From Pseudomonas wadenswilerensis (GTDB lineage Bacteria; Pseudomonadota; Gammaproteobacteria; Pseudomonadales; Pseudomonadaceae), in assembly GCF_900497695.1 (NCBI RefSeq), contig NZ_UIDD01000006.1:430254-494253 (forward strand): a DNA stretch of 64,000 nucleotides, read 5' to 3'. Position 1 is the stretch's first letter; every line of letters starts with the position of its first letter. Positions 42,517 to 53,498 of this stretch are shown one piece after another. The position numbers and the translations under genes are program-made. The notes under the pieces were generated by a model. It did no database searches and had not been told where the DNA came from. It saw only the letters and a program-made list of their open reading frames with translations.

Positions 42517-43505
42517 AAACCACGCAACTGGACACCGCCGCCCCCAGCGCCAAGCGCAGCGGCACCTACTTCGGCCTCGGTACCTACCTGGGCCTGGCCG
42601 GCGCCTTGCTGGCGATGATCGTGCTGTTCTCGTTGTTGAGCAGCCACTTTCTGTCGTACGCCACCTTCAGCACCCTGGCCAACCAGATCCCCGACCTGAT
42701 GGTGCTGGCGGTGGGCATGACTTTCGTGTTGATCATCGGCGGCATCGACCTGTCGGTGGGCTCGGTGCTGGCCCTGGCCGGTTCCGCGGTCAGCGTGGCG
42801 ATGCTCGGCTGGGGCTGGAGCGTGATGCCGGCGGCCCTGCTCGGCATGGGCGTGGCGGCGCTGGCCGGGAGCATCACCGGCTCGATCACCGTGGCCTGGC
42901 GCATCCCGTCGTTCATTGTTTCCCTCGGCGTGCTGGAAATGGCCCGGGGCATGGCCTATCAGTTGACCGATTCGCGCACCGCCTACATCGGCGACGCCTT
43001 TGCCTGGCTGTCCAACCCGCTGGCCTTCGGTATCTCGCCGTCGTTCCTGATCGCCTTGCTGGTGATCATCCTCGCCCAACTGGTCCTCACGCGCACGGTG
43101 TTTGGCCGCTACCTGATCGGCATTGGCACCAACGAAGAGGCGGTGCGCCTGGCCGGTATCGACCCGCGCCCGTACAAGATCCTGGTGTTCTCGCTGATGG
43201 GCCTGCTCGCAGGTCTTGCCGCGCTGTTCCAGATTTCCCGCCTGGAAGCCGCTGACCCCAATGCCGGCTCCGGCCTCGAACTGCAGGTGATCGCCGCCGT
43301 GGTGATCGGCGGCACCAGCCTGATGGGCGGGCGCGGCTCGGTGATCAGTACCTTCTTCGGCGTGCTGATCATTTCGGTGCTGGCCGCAGGCCTGGCGCAG
43401 ATTGGCGCCTCGGAACCGACCAAACGCATCATCACCGGGGCGGTGATCGTCATCGCCGTGGTCCTCGACACTTACCGCAGCCGGCGCGCGCGCAGGCGGA
43501 ACTGA
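42513..43505 (+). CDS. rbsC: Ribose ABC transporter permease
   Basis: A 330-aa inner-membrane permease with 8-10 helices. LAVGMTFVLIIGGIDLSVGS is the hallmark of the RbsC/XylH/AraH group, and GIGTNEEAVRLAGI the EAA-like loop contacting RbsA. Coupled to rbsA by a 4-base overlap. Confidence 0.94.
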   Translation: MKTTQLDTAAPSAKRSGTYFGLGTYLGLAGALLAMIVLFSLLSSHFLSYATFSTLANQIPDLMVLAVGMTFVLIIGGIDLSVGSVLALAGSAVSVAMLGWGWSVMPAALLGMGVAALAGSITGSITVAWRIPSFIVSLGVLEMARGMAYQLTDSRTAYIGDAFAWLSNPLAFGISPSFLIALLVIILAQLVLTRTVFGRYLIGIGTNEEAVRLAGIDPRPYKILVFSLMGLLAGLAALFQISRLEAADPNAGSGLELQVIAAVVIGGTSLMGGRGSVISTFFGVLIISVLAAGLAQIGASEPTKRIITGAVIVIAVVLDTYRSRRARRRN

Positions 43506-43509
43506 AACA

Positions 43510-44532
43510 ATGGCAACCATCAAAGATGTTGCGGCACTGGCGGGGATTTCCTACACCACCGTGTCCCATGTACTGAACAAGACCCGCCCGGTCAGCGAAC
43601 CGGTGCGCCTTAAAGTCGAAGCGGCGATCGCCGAGCTCGACTACGTGCCCAGCGCCGTAGCGCGTTCGCTCAAGGCCCGCAGCACCGCAACCATCGGCCT
43701 GCTGGTGCCCAACAGCGTCAACCCGTACTTCGCCGAGCTGGCACGCGGTATCGAGGACGGCTGCGAGCGCAACGGCTACTGCGTGATCCTCTGCAACTCC
43801 GACGACAACCCGCAGAAGCAGCGCAGCTACCTGCGCGTGCTGCTGGAAAAACGCATCGACGGCCTGATCGTCGCTTCGGTCGGCGAAGACAGCGACCTGC
43901 TCGACAGCCTGGCCAGCGTGCGTACGCCGATGGTCATCGTCGACCGCGCGCTGGAAGGCGTGGCTGCCGACCTGGTGCGAATCGATCACGAGCAGGGTGC
44001 ATACCTGGCGACCCGGCACCTGCTGGAACTGGGCCATCGCGACATCGCCTGCATTGGCGGCCCGGCCAGCACCAGCGTTGCCCAGTTGCGCCTGGCCGGT
44101 TTCCATCGGGCGCTCGCCGAAGCCGGCGTTACCCCGCGCCAGGACTGGCTGCTGAGCAGCGAATTCACCAGTATCGGTGGCTATACCGCGGCGGCGGCGC
44201 TGCTTGAAGGCGAGCGGCCGACGGCGATCTTTGCCGGCAACGACATGATCGGTATCGGCGTATTGCGTGCCGCCGCCGAGCGCAATATCTGCGTGCCCAG
44301 CGAGCTGTCGGTGATCGGTTTCGACGACATCCAGATCAGCCAGTACGTGTTCCCGGCGTTGACCACCGTCGGCCAGTCGATCCGCGAGCTGGGCGAGAGC
44401 GCCGCCGAACTGCTGCTGCGGCGCATCGCCGAACCCCTGCGCGGTGCCCCGGAGCAGCGCATCGTCGCGCCGAGCATCGTCCTGCGCGAATCCACGGCGC
44501 CGCGCCCCGACCTTTTCAATGATTACCGCTGA
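43510..44532 (+). CDS. rbsR: LacI-family repressor RbsR
   Basis: A 340-aa regulator. HTH at residues 3-22 (TIKDVAALAGISYTTVSHVL) and hinge helix near 45-60, then a periplasmic-binding-protein-like sugar domain. It should repress the operon from CGCAAACGTTTGCG at 39910 and release on ribose. It lies inside the operon it controls, 4 bases after rbsC. Confidence 0.93.
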   Translation: MATIKDVAALAGISYTTVSHVLNKTRPVSEPVRLKVEAAIAELDYVPSAVARSLKARSTATIGLLVPNSVNPYFAELARGIEDGCERNGYCVILCNSDDNPQKQRSYLRVLLEKRIDGLIVASVGEDSDLLDSLASVRTPMVIVDRALEGVAADLVRIDHEQGAYLATRHLLELGHRDIACIGGPASTSVAQLRLAGFHRALAEAGVTPRQDWLLSSEFTSIGGYTAAAALLEGERPTAIFAGNDMIGIGVLRAAAERNICVPSELSVIGFDDIQISQYVFPALTTVGQSIRELGESAAELLLRRIAEPLRGAPEQRIVAPSIVLRESTAPRPDLFNDYR

Positions 44533-44546
44533 GAACGAGCCCGCAC

Positions 44547-45455
44547 ATGCAAGCCAATGTAGTAGTGGTAGGTAGCCTGAACATGGACCTGGTGGCGCGC
44601 GCCCAGCGCCTGCCGCGCGGTGGCGAAACCCTGGTGGGTGAAACCTTCGTCACGGTGCCGGGTGGCAAGGGCGCCAACCAGGCGGTGGCGGCGGCGCGCC
44701 TGGGGGCGCAGGTGGCGATGGTTGGCTGCGTCGGTGACGATGCCTATGGCCAGCAACTGCGCCAGGCCCTGGCCGCTGAGCAGATCGACTGCCAGGCGGT
44801 GAGCATTGCCGCCGGGGTGTCCAGCGGTGTGGCGCTGATTGTGGTCGATGCTGCCAGCCAGAACGCCATCGTCATCATTGCCGGTGGCAATGGCCAGTTG
44901 CTGCCCGAGTCGGTGCAGCGCTTCGATGCCTTGCTGCAACAAGCTGACGTGATCATCTGTCAGCTGGAGGTGCCCATGGCGACCGTTGCCTACACCCTTG
45001 AGCGCGGCAGGGCGCTGGGCAAGACGGTAATCCTCAATCCGGCGCCGGCCAGCGGCCCGCTGCCGGCAGAATGGTTTGCCAATATCGACTACCTGATCCC
45101 CAACGAAAGCGAAGCCGAAGCCCTCAGCGGGCTGCCGGTCAACGACCTGGAAAGCGCCAAGGCGGCCGCCACCCGGTTGCTGGCCATGGGCGTTGGCAAG
45201 GTGATTGTCACCCTGGGGGCTCAGGGGGCATTGTTTGCCGATGCTCAGGCATTCAGGCATTTCCCGGCGCCGGTGGTGAAGCCGGTGGATACCACGGCGG
45301 CGGGCGACACCTTTGTCGGCGGTTTCGCCGCGGCCCTGGCGCGCGGCGAAGAGGAGGGTGCGGCCATCGCCTTCGGCCAACGTGCCGCGGCCCTGTCGGT
45401 CACTCGTGCGGGTGCACAGCCGTCGATTCCGCACCTCGCCGAGCTGCAGCCATGA
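44547..45455 (+). CDS. rbsK: Ribokinase
   Basis: A 302-aa PfkB-family kinase that makes ribose 5-phosphate. N-terminal GSLNMDL, the [15 protein letters not shown] motif (39-53), NPAP (164-167), and the C-terminal [12 protein letters not shown] with catalytic D254. Stop overlaps the rbsD start. Confidence 0.94.
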   Translation: MQANVVVVGSLNMDLVARAQRLPRGGETLVGETFVTVPGGKGANQAVAAARLGAQVAMVGCVGDDAYGQQLRQALAAEQIDCQAVSIAAGVSSGVALIVVDAASQNAIVIIAGGNGQLLPESVQRFDALLQQADVIICQLEVPMATVAYTLERGRALGKTVILNPAPASGPLPAEWFANIDYLIPNESEAEALSGLPVNDLESAKAAATRLLAMGVGKVIVTLGAQGALFADAQAFRHFPAPVVKPVDTTAAGDTFVGGFAAALARGEEEGAAIAFGQRAAALSVTRAGAQPSIPHLAELQP

Positions 45456-45856
45456 AGAAGACGCCGTTGCTCAATATCGCCCTGTCGCGCCTGATCGCCT
45501 CCCTTGGCCATGGCGACATCCTGCTGATCGGCGACGCCGGTTTGCCGGTGCCGCCGGGTGTGGAGCTGATCGACCTGGCGCTGACGCCGGGCATTCCGGA
45601 TTTCGCCAGCACCCTGCGCATAGTGCTGAGTGAAATGCAGGTCGAAAGCCACGTGCTGGCGGACGAAATCCTCCAGCATCAGCCGCCTGGTCTGACAGCG
45701 GTCGAGCAGTTGACTGCCCAGGGCGAGCTGGGCGTCCGACGCCTGCTCAGCCATGACGAGTTCAAGCACTTGAGCCGCAGTGCCCGCGCCATCGTGCGGA
45801 CCGGTGAATGTCAGCCCTACAGCAATATCGCGTTGGTTGCCGGGGTGACCTTCTAG
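45452..45856 (+). CDS. rbsD: D-ribose pyranase
   Basis: A 134-aa RbsD/FucU protein converting beta-pyranose to the furanose that ribokinase uses. H20 ([13 protein letters not shown]) and the C-terminal [17 protein letters not shown] are the family marks. ATG 45452 in the rbsK stop; the long upstream frame is a shadow of rbsK. Confidence 0.93.
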   Translation: MKKTPLLNIALSRLIASLGHGDILLIGDAGLPVPPGVELIDLALTPGIPDFASTLRIVLSEMQVESHVLADEILQHQPPGLTAVEQLTAQGELGVRRLLSHDEFKHLSRSARAIVRTGECQPYSNIALVAGVTF

Positions 45857-45888
45857 CGTTTTTCCATCTGATCATAAGGACGTGTCTC

Positions 45889-46902
45889 ATGTTGAACTGT
45901 GCCAAACGTTTGCTCCAAGGAGTACTGCTGATGTCCATGCTGTCGGCTGGCGCCCAGGCTGCGCCCATTGACCTGATTATCGATACCGACCCCGGCGCCG
46001 ATGACGTAGTGGCGCTGTTCCTGGCCATGGCTTCGCCTGATGAGCTGAAGATCCGTGCCATCACCACCGTGGCCGGCAACGTGCGCCTGGAAAAGACCTC
46101 GCGCAATGCCCGCCTGGCCCGGGAGTGGGCAGGGCGCGAAGAGATTCCGGTGTACGCCGGCGCGCCCAGGCCGTTGCTGCGCACGCCGATCTACGCCGCC
46201 GACATCCATGGCGAAGAAGGTTTACCCGGAGTGGCGGTCAGCGAGCCGCAGAAGGGGCTGGCCAACGGCAATGCGGTGCGCTACCTGATCGACACCTTGA
46301 GCAGTGCCAAGCCGCACAGCATCACCGTGGCCATGCTCGGCCCGCAGACCAACCTGGCTTTGGCGCTGATCGAGGCGCCGGAGATCGTTAACGGCATCAA
46401 GGAAGTGATCGTCATGGGCGGCGCCCACTTCAATGGCGGCAATATCACGCCGGTGGCCGAGTTCAACCTGTTTGCCGATCCCCACGCTGCCGAAGTGGTG
46501 CTCAAAAGCGGGGTCAAGCTGACTTACCTGCCGCTGGATGTCACCCACAAGGTGCTGACCAGCGAGGCGCGGCTGAAACAGATTGCTGACCTGAACAATG
46601 CGGCGAGCAAGCGCGTGGTGGATATTCTCAACGCCTACGTCAAGGCGGACATGAAGCACTACGGCATCCCCGGCGGCCCGGTGCATGACACCACGGTGAT
46701 TGCCTACCTGCTCAAGCCTGAGCTGTTCACCGGCCGGCAGGTATTCATGCAGGTCGACAGCCGCGACGGGCCGACCTTTGGCCAGACCATCACCGACTGG
46801 TATGGCACCCTGAAACAGCCGGGCAATGTCACCTGGATTACAGAGGGTGATGCCCAGGGCTTTTTTGATCTGTTGAGTGCTCGTCTGGCGCGTCTGCCAT
46901 GA
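45889..46902 (+). CDS. Exported inosine-uridine nucleoside hydrolase
   Basis: A 337-aa enzyme of the IunH family. IDTDPGADDVVALFLAM binds Ca2+ through the Asp cluster, and MGGAHFNGGNITPVAEFN is the second signature. It splits ribonucleosides into base and ribose. Unlike the cytoplasmic Rih enzymes it has an N-terminal signal peptide (to about residue 24, GAQA), so it should release ribose in the periplasm directly for RbsB. AAGGA before ATG 45889, 32 bases after rbsD. A near copy of the RbsR operator lies in codons 5-8. Confidence 0.9.
   Translation: MLNCAKRLLQGVLLMSMLSAGAQAAPIDLIIDTDPGADDVVALFLAMASPDELKIRAITTVAGNVRLEKTSRNARLAREWAGREEIPVYAGAPRPLLRTPIYAADIHGEEGLPGVAVSEPQKGLANGNAVRYLIDTLSSAKPHSITVAMLGPQTNLALALIEAPEIVNGIKEVIVMGGAHFNGGNITPVAEFNLFADPHAAEVVLKSGVKLTYLPLDVTHKVLTSEARLKQIADLNNAASKRVVDILNAYVKADMKHYGIPGGPVHDTTVIAYLLKPELFTGRQVFMQVDSRDGPTFGQTITDWYGTLKQPGNVTWITEGDAQGFFDLLSARLARLP
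45902..45913. promoter_or_regulatory. Possible second RbsR operator
   Basis: CCAAACGTTTGC matches 11 of the 12 central bases of the operator at 39910 and contains the 10-bp palindrome CAAACGTTTG. It lies at the 5' end of the nucleoside hydrolase gene. Confidence 0.4.
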
Positions 46903-47086
46903 CCGGCGGCTGGGTGTAACGTTCAAAGACCTGGTCGACGTAGCTGCGCGCGTCGTCCGGGCCCAGGTCCTTGACCAGCAGATCGAGGGCGATCAGCAGC
47001 AATTCTTCGGCGCTGGCCGGGCTGTAGGCGCTCTGACCCTCAGGCCATTTGACCTTGATGTCGGCATCGATGGTGTGGCTTGTCAT
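46838..47086 (-). CDS. Hypothetical protein, 82 aa
   Basis: Start ATG 47086 (MTSHTIDADIKVKWPEGQS). Acidic helical protein with EELLLIALDLLVKDLGPDDA and a polar tail. The 3' 65 bases overlap the convergent end of the nucleoside hydrolase gene. The upstream GTG at 47113 is less likely. Family not recognised. Confidence 0.6.
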   Translation of the reverse strand: MTSHTIDADIKVKWPEGQSAYSPASAEELLLIALDLLVKDLGPDDARSYVDQVFERYTQPPVMADAPDEHSTDQKSPGHHPL

Positions 47087-47277
47087 GAAGATTCTCGAAT
47101 GAAAACTGCGCACGCTGTCGGTTCAAATGCCGGGCCCTGGCGTTTGAAGGGGAGGCTGGCCTGCACTCCGCCGATGCTTGCAGTAAATCATGCGGGCCGC
47201 TTGCCGCGCACTGCGACTTAGGCATAAGCACAGGGGCGTGGCAAACTAACGGTGTTTTAGCTTGCCGGGACAGCGCA

Positions 47278-47580
47278 GTGCAGATCGATTTGACCAACCC
47301 CCAAGACTTCACCCTCGATAACGTGCGGGCCCTGCTGGTGGCCGGAAATGGCGCGGTACACAACCAGCTGCGGGTCAATCGCGACGGCATTGCCTGGTTG
47401 TCCCAGGTCACCGGTGGCCGAGACCTGGACGGCCTGTCCTTTCGTCTGGAAACCTGGGCCGCGGGCTCAGGTTGCGTCGGCCCGCAGATGGCCGCCGACG
47501 AGCGCTGGATACAGCAGGTGTACAACGCCCTGAAGAATAACTGGCCTAAACCAGCCAGCGATTACATCGACCTGTATTGA
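47278..47580 (+). CDS. Hypothetical protein, 100 aa
   Basis: GTG 47278. The product reads DLTNPQDFTLDNVRALLVAG, then GRDLDGLSFRLETWAAGSGC, and ends WPKPASDYIDLY. It looks like a soluble single-domain protein conserved in pseudomonads as far as I recall. Unknown function. Confidence 0.7.
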   Translation: MQIDLTNPQDFTLDNVRALLVAGNGAVHNQLRVNRDGIAWLSQVTGGRDLDGLSFRLETWAAGSGCVGPQMAADERWIQQVYNALKNNWPKPASDYIDLY

Positions 47581-47710
47581 GCGTGTGCAAAATCCGGTCA
47601 CGATTGCACTTGGTCTTGAGCGCTCTGGCTCGGGCACAATGGTCCGGTTTTGCAACGAAAAACCAGGAGTGCTGTCATATGGGCAGCATTCAAGTATTTA
47701 AGGAGGATTC

Positions 47711-48031
47711 ATGTTCCGCACGCGTGCATCATTGGCAAGCCTGTTGGCTGTCGCTGTATTGGCAGGTTGCAGCAGCACTGGTGGCTCATCGTCGAAGGCC
47801 CCGGAAGACGTTGCCGCCAATACCGATGGCCGTTGCCAGGCCAGTGGCGCCGAGTTCGCCATCGGCAAGCCGGCCACCCCCGAGTTGCTCGAGCAGGCGC
47901 GCAAAGCCAGTGGCTCGCAACTGGCCCGTGTGCTCAAGCCTCACGACGTCATGACCCTGGAATACCGCTCCGAGCGCCTGAACCTCAACGCCGACGAAAA
48001 AGGCGTGATCACCCGCGTGAACTGCGGCTAA
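47711..48031 (+). CDS. I78 family peptidase inhibitor-like lipoprotein
   Basis: A 106-aa lipoprotein (lipobox VLAGC, C20). CQASGAEFAIGKPATPELLE, then SGSQLARVLKPHDVMTLEYR and a final RVNCG, is the pattern of the I78 peptidase inhibitor family (potato inhibitor I-like). The two cysteines probably form a disulfide. Strong AAGGAGG site. Confidence 0.85.
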   Translation: MFRTRASLASLLAVAVLAGCSSTGGSSSKAPEDVAANTDGRCQASGAEFAIGKPATPELLEQARKASGSQLARVLKPHDVMTLEYRSERLNLNADEKGVITRVNCG

Positions 48032-48032
48032 G

Positions 48033-48115
48033 CCCGGGGCCTCATCGCTGGCAAGCCAGCTCCCGCAAGCCCCTGTGGGAGCTGGCTTGCCAGCGATGGG
48101 CTGCAAAGCAGCCCC
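48033..48115. repeat. REP inverted pair (BIME)
   Basis: GGCAAGCCAGCTCCCGCAAG and TGTGGGAGCTGGCTTGCC face each other over a short spacer. Located at the 3' end of the I78 gene. Confidence 0.9.
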
Positions 48116-48130
48116 AAAATACAGGCACAA

Positions 48131-48157
48131 AAAAACCCGCCACAAGGACGGGTTTTT
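48131..48157. terminator. Bidirectional terminator
   Basis: AAAAACCCG / CGGGTTTTT with a 9-base loop, shared by the I78 gene (plus) and the cold-shock gene (minus). Confidence 0.88.
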
Positions 48158-48172
48158 TTATTCGGTCAGATC

Positions 48173-48385
48173 TTACTCTGGACGAACTTGTGCAGCCTGC
48201 ATGCCCTTCTGGCCTTTTTCGGCAACGAAGGAGACAGTCTGGCCTTCCTTCAGGCTTTTGAAACCGTCGGTTTCGATAGCCTTGAAGTGAACGAACAGGT
48301 CGTCGCCGCCACCTTGTGGAGTGATGAAGCCGAAGCCTTTCTCATCGTTGAACCATTTTACGGTGCCGGTTTGGCGATTAGACAT
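48173..48385 (-). CDS. Cold-shock domain protein, CspA family
   Basis: A 70-aa single OB-fold protein. RNP1 is KGFGFI and RNP2 is DLFVHF. It binds single-stranded RNA and DNA and acts as an RNA chaperone. ATG 48385 with TGGAG; the longer in-frame start is in the leader. Pseudomonads have several csp genes, so I do not name it. Confidence 0.94.
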   Translation of the reverse strand: MSNRQTGTVKWFNDEKGFGFITPQGGGDDLFVHFKAIETDGFKSLKEGQTVSFVAEKGQKGMQAAQVRPE

Positions 48386-48545
48386 GGGTGTATCTCCAGG
48401 AAACATGATTTTCAGTAGTGCGGTGTTGCCGAGGCCAACAGGGTGCACGCCGACCATCATAGTCTAATTATGGGCTTGTAGCCCCTTTTACCTTCGCAGA
48501 TTGCTGATCTGGAGCAAATTAGCGATGGATAACTGGCGAAAGGCC

Positions 48546-48842
48546 CTATTTTTTCGGGCCGCAGACCGCTGCAATATTTTTTTGCGCGCGTTCCATTACC
48601 GCTGCATCTACGCCATCCTGCAGGGTATCCAGGTCCTTGATCTCCTTCTCGCTGAGATTTTTTTCGAGCACGTCTCCGGCGCATTTGCAGTGCTGTTCGG
48701 CTTTATCCTGTGCCAGGCCTTGCTTCTGCGCCTGCGTTACGCAGGTCGTCTGGTAGTTGGCGGGTAGCTTGCCAGCATGGGCTCCCAACGGCAGCAGCAG
48801 GGCAGATGCAGCCGCCAGGGCCAGAAGAGACTGAAGTCGCAT
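48546..48842 (-). CDS. Small periplasmic protein, 98 aa
   Basis: Signal peptide 1-22 (LLPLGAHAG). The mature part (LPANYQTTCVTQAQKQGLAQ) is helical with four cysteines (C-x17-C-x-C, later AAVCG). Strong AAGGAG before ATG 48842. Unknown function; downstream of no partner. Confidence 0.75.
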   Translation of the reverse strand: MRLQSLLALAAASALLLPLGAHAGKLPANYQTTCVTQAQKQGLAQDKAEQHCKCAGDVLEKNLSEKEIKDLDTLQDGVDAAVMERAQKNIAAVCGPKK

Positions 48843-49226
48843 AACCAAACACTCCTTGGGGTCGAGTCTCACAAGAGTAGGACGCTTCACAAACTCTGAG
48901 CGGAAAAAATCCGCGCAAGTTCACCGCCAAGGCTCAATTTCCGAATATTTCTGCCCAGCCGGTCAATCTGCCCGCAATCGCCCGAAAGCTTTGTGCTAGC
49001 ATGCGTGGCTTGAGCTCGCCGCCGGCTTTTTCTTGCAGCTTGCGGCTTGCAGCTCCCAACTGTTTTTTTACTATTCCAGTCACTCTGGTTCGTTCCCTGA
49101 CAGGCCTTCGGGCTTCTGCCACTGTGAGGCAGGCTTTGCTTGTGCAAAGGCAGGGGCGGATCGCGTACTGGCTCATCCCAACCCACGTGACCTTTGGTAG
49201 GGGTCACCACTAGGAGAGGAGGCGCC
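48843..49226 (+). promoter_or_regulatory. Non-coding upstream region of thrS
   Basis: A 384-base gap. It holds a small hairpin GCGGA-AAAAA-TCCGC at 48900, an extended -10-like TGCTAGCAT at 48994 without a clear -35, tandem CTTGC(A/G)G units near 49034-49054, and a T7 run at 49062. The thrS mRNA probably has a long structured leader; E. coli thrS is autoregulated through such a leader, and this is inferred here. Confidence 0.45.
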
Positions 49227-51149
49227 ATGCCCATTATTACTCTTCCCGATGGCAGTCAACGTTCATTCGACAAGGCAGTTTCCGTTGCCGAAGTCGCCGC
49301 ATCCATTGGTGCGGGCCTCGCCAAAGCCACCGTCGCCGGCAAGGTCGACGGCAAGCTGGTCGACGCCTGCGACCTGATCGAGAACGATGCCAGCCTGCAA
49401 ATCATCACGCCCAAGGACGAAGAGGGGCTGGAGATCATCCGTCACTCGTGCGCCCACCTGGTCGGCCACGCGGTCAAGCAGCTGTACCCGACTGCGCGCA
49501 TGGTCATCGGTCCGGTCATCGACGAAGGCTTCTATTACGACATCGCCTACGAGCGTCCTTTCACGCCCGAAGACATGGCGGCGATCGAACAGCGCATGCA
49601 GCAGCTGATCGAAACCGAGTACGACGTCATCAAAAAGGTCACTCCGCGCGCCGAAGTGATCGAAGTGTTCAAGGCCCGCGGCGAAGACTACAAGCTGCGC
49701 CTGGTCGAGGACATGCCGGATGAACAGGCCATGGGCCTGTACTACCACGAAGAATACGTCGACATGTGCCGCGGCCCGCACGTGCCGAACACCCGTTTCC
49801 TGAAATCCTTCAAGCTGACCAAGCTGTCCGGCGCCTACTGGCGCGGCGACGCTAAAAACGAGCAGTTGCAGCGCGTCTACGGCACCGCCTGGGCCGACAA
49901 GAAGCAGCTGGCTGCTTATATTCAGCGCATCGAAGAAGCCGAAAAACGCGACCACCGTAAAATCGGCAAGCGCCTGGGCCTGTTCCACCTCCAGGAAGAA
50001 GCGCCGGGCATGGTGTTCTGGCACCCGAACGGCTGGACCCTGTACCAGGTTCTGGAACAGTACATGCGCAAGGTTCAGCGCGAGAACGGCTACCTGGAGA
50101 TCAAGACTCCGCAGGTTGTTGACCGTTCGCTGTGGGAAAAGTCTGGCCACTGGGCCAACTACGCCGACAACATGTTCACCACCCAGTCGGAAAACCGCGA
50201 CTACGCCATCAAGCCGATGAACTGCCCGTGCCACGTGCAGGTGTTCAACCAGGGCCTGAAGAGCTACCGCGAGCTGCCGCTGCGTCTGGCCGAGTTCGGT
50301 GCCTGCCACCGTAACGAGCCGTCGGGTGCGCTGCACGGCATCATGCGTGTGCGTGGCTTCACCCAGGACGACGCGCACATCTTCTGCACCGAAGAGCAGA
50401 TGCAGTCCGAGTCCGCCGCCTTCATCAAGCTGACCATGGATGTCTACGCCGACTTCGGCTTCAAAGACATCGAAATGAAGCTCTCGACCCGCCCTGAAAA
50501 GCGCGTCGGTTCCGATGAGCTGTGGGATCGCGCCGAAGCTGCACTGGCCGCCGCCCTCGACAGCGCCGGCCTGCCGTACGACCTGCAGCCGGGCGAAGGT
50601 GCCTTCTACGGGCCGAAGATCGAGTTCTCGCTGAAAGATTGCCTGGGCCGCGTCTGGCAGTGTGGTACCCTGCAGCTCGATTTCAACCTGCCGATCCGTC
50701 TGGGCGCCGAATTCGTTTCCGAAGACAACGGCCGCAAGCATCCCGTGATGCTGCACCGTGCAATCCTCGGTTCGTTCGAGCGTTTCGTCGGAATTCTCAT
50801 CGAGCACTACGAAGGTGCATTCCCGGCCTGGCTCGCGCCAACCCAGGCGGTGATCATGAATATCACCGACAAGCAGGCCGAATTCGCCCAGAATGTTGAA
50901 AAAACTCTCAACGAAAGCGGGTTCCGTGCCAAGTCCGACTTGAGAAATGAGAAAATCGGCTTTAAAATCCGCGAGCATACTTTGCTCAAGGTCCCTTACC
51001 TTTTGGTTATAGGGGATCGCGAAGTCGAAACGCAAACCGTCGCTGTGCGTACTCGTGAAGGCGCTGACCTGGGCTCGATGCCCGTCGCTCAATTCGCTGA
51101 ATTCCTCGCTCAAGCGGTTTCCCGGCGTGGTCGCCAAGAATCGGAGTAA
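49227..51149 (+). CDS. thrS: Threonyl-tRNA synthetase
   Basis: A 640-aa class II synthetase. TGS domain 1-61, second additional (editing) domain to about 225 with the [16 protein letters not shown] motif, catalytic core with zinc ligand C333 ([10 protein letters not shown]), and anticodon domain from about 535. ATG 49227 has AGGAGAGGAGG. Stop TAA is 5 bases before the ATT start of infC. Confidence 0.97.
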   Translation: MPIITLPDGSQRSFDKAVSVAEVAASIGAGLAKATVAGKVDGKLVDACDLIENDASLQIITPKDEEGLEIIRHSCAHLVGHAVKQLYPTARMVIGPVIDEGFYYDIAYERPFTPEDMAAIEQRMQQLIETEYDVIKKVTPRAEVIEVFKARGEDYKLRLVEDMPDEQAMGLYYHEEYVDMCRGPHVPNTRFLKSFKLTKLSGAYWRGDAKNEQLQRVYGTAWADKKQLAAYIQRIEEAEKRDHRKIGKRLGLFHLQEEAPGMVFWHPNGWTLYQVLEQYMRKVQRENGYLEIKTPQVVDRSLWEKSGHWANYADNMFTTQSENRDYAIKPMNCPCHVQVFNQGLKSYRELPLRLAEFGACHRNEPSGALHGIMRVRGFTQDDAHIFCTEEQMQSESAAFIKLTMDVYADFGFKDIEMKLSTRPEKRVGSDELWDRAEAALAAALDSAGLPYDLQPGEGAFYGPKIEFSLKDCLGRVWQCGTLQLDFNLPIRLGAEFVSEDNGRKHPVMLHRAILGSFERFVGILIEHYEGAFPAWLAPTQAVIMNITDKQAEFAQNVEKTLNESGFRAKSDLRNEKIGFKIREHTLLKVPYLLVIGDREVETQTVAVRTREGADLGSMPVAQFAEFLAQAVSRRGRQESE

Positions 51150-51154
51150 TTACT

Positions 51155-51700
51155 ATTAAGCGTGAAATGAGAAACGATAAACGAGCTGCACCGAAGGCCC
51201 CGATCAACGAGAATATCTCGGCACGCGAGGTTCGGTTAATTGGCGCTGACGGCGAGCAGATTGGCATCGTCTCGATTGATGAAGCGCTTCGTATCGCTGA
51301 AGAAGCGAAGCTGGACCTGGTAGAGATCTCTGCCGACGCAGTACCGCCTGTCTGTAAGGTCATGGACTACGGCAAGCACCTCTTCGAAAAGAAGAAGCAA
51401 GCCAACGAGGCCAAGAAGAATCAGAAGCAGGTCCAGATTAAAGAAATCAAGTTTCGTCCAGGGACGGAGGAGGGGGATTACCAGGTAAAACTACGCAACC
51501 TGGTACGTTTCCTGAGTGATGGGGACAGGGCCAAGATTTCCTTGAGATTTCGCGGTCGTGAGATGGCCCACCAGGAGCTGGGTATGGAACTGCTGAAGCG
51601 GGTTGAAGGTGACCTCGTGGAATACGGTTCTGTCGAACAGCATCCTAAGATGGAAGGACGCCAGCTGATCATGGTCATCGCACCCAAGAAAAAGAAATAA
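51155..51700 (+). CDS. infC: Translation initiation factor IF-3, ATT start
   Basis: A 181-aa factor that keeps ribosomal subunits apart and checks the start codon. I place the start at ATT 51155 (ATT AAG CGT GAA ATG) because GGAG (51143-51146) is at the right distance and Pseudomonas and E. coli infC use this rare start. The internal ATG at 51167 has no ribosome site. IF-3 discriminates against ATT, giving autoregulation. N-domain, linker ([15 protein letters not shown]) and C-domain are all present. Confidence 0.95.
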   Translation: MKREMRNDKRAAPKAPINENISAREVRLIGADGEQIGIVSIDEALRIAEEAKLDLVEISADAVPPVCKVMDYGKHLFEKKKQANEAKKNQKQVQIKEIKFRPGTEEGDYQVKLRNLVRFLSDGDRAKISLRFRGREMAHQELGMELLKRVEGDLVEYGSVEQHPKMEGRQLIMVIAPKKKK

Positions 51701-51760
51701 CCACCAGGGCACGGCAGGCCTTGCGGTTATGTTTATCAACTGAATGCGGAGTATCCGAAC

Positions 51761-51955
51761 ATGCCAAAAATGAAAACCAAAAGCGGTGCAGCCAAGCGTT
51801 TCTTGAAAACGGCTAACGGCATCAAGCACAAACACGCTTTCAAGAGCCACATCCTGACCAAAATGTCGACCAAGCGTAAGCGTCAACTTCGTGGTAGCAG
51901 CTTGCTGAACCCGTCGGACGTGGCAAAAGTCGAGCGCATGCTGCGCCTTCGTTAA
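51761..51955 (+). CDS. rpmI: Ribosomal protein bL35
   Basis: A 64-aa basic protein ([19 protein letters not shown]) of the large subunit. In E. coli rpmI is co-regulated with rplT by L20 binding the mRNA leader; the 60-base gap before it is short here. Confidence 0.97.
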   Translation: MPKMKTKSGAAKRFLKTANGIKHKHAFKSHILTKMSTKRKRQLRGSSLLNPSDVAKVERMLRLR

Positions 51956-51984
51956 TTTTTGGTTCTAGATAGAGGAAGTTACTC

Positions 51985-53462
<1,478 letters not shown>

Positions 53463-53498
53463 GTCGCGCACCCGTAACGAATCTTTCAGGAGAGCAGG

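Noticed and set aside
49263..51137. 624-codon minus-strand ORF
   Set aside because: Antisense shadow of thrS.
51167..51700. infC start at ATG 51167
   Set aside because: No ribosome site; the ATT at 51155 has one and is the known start in this family.
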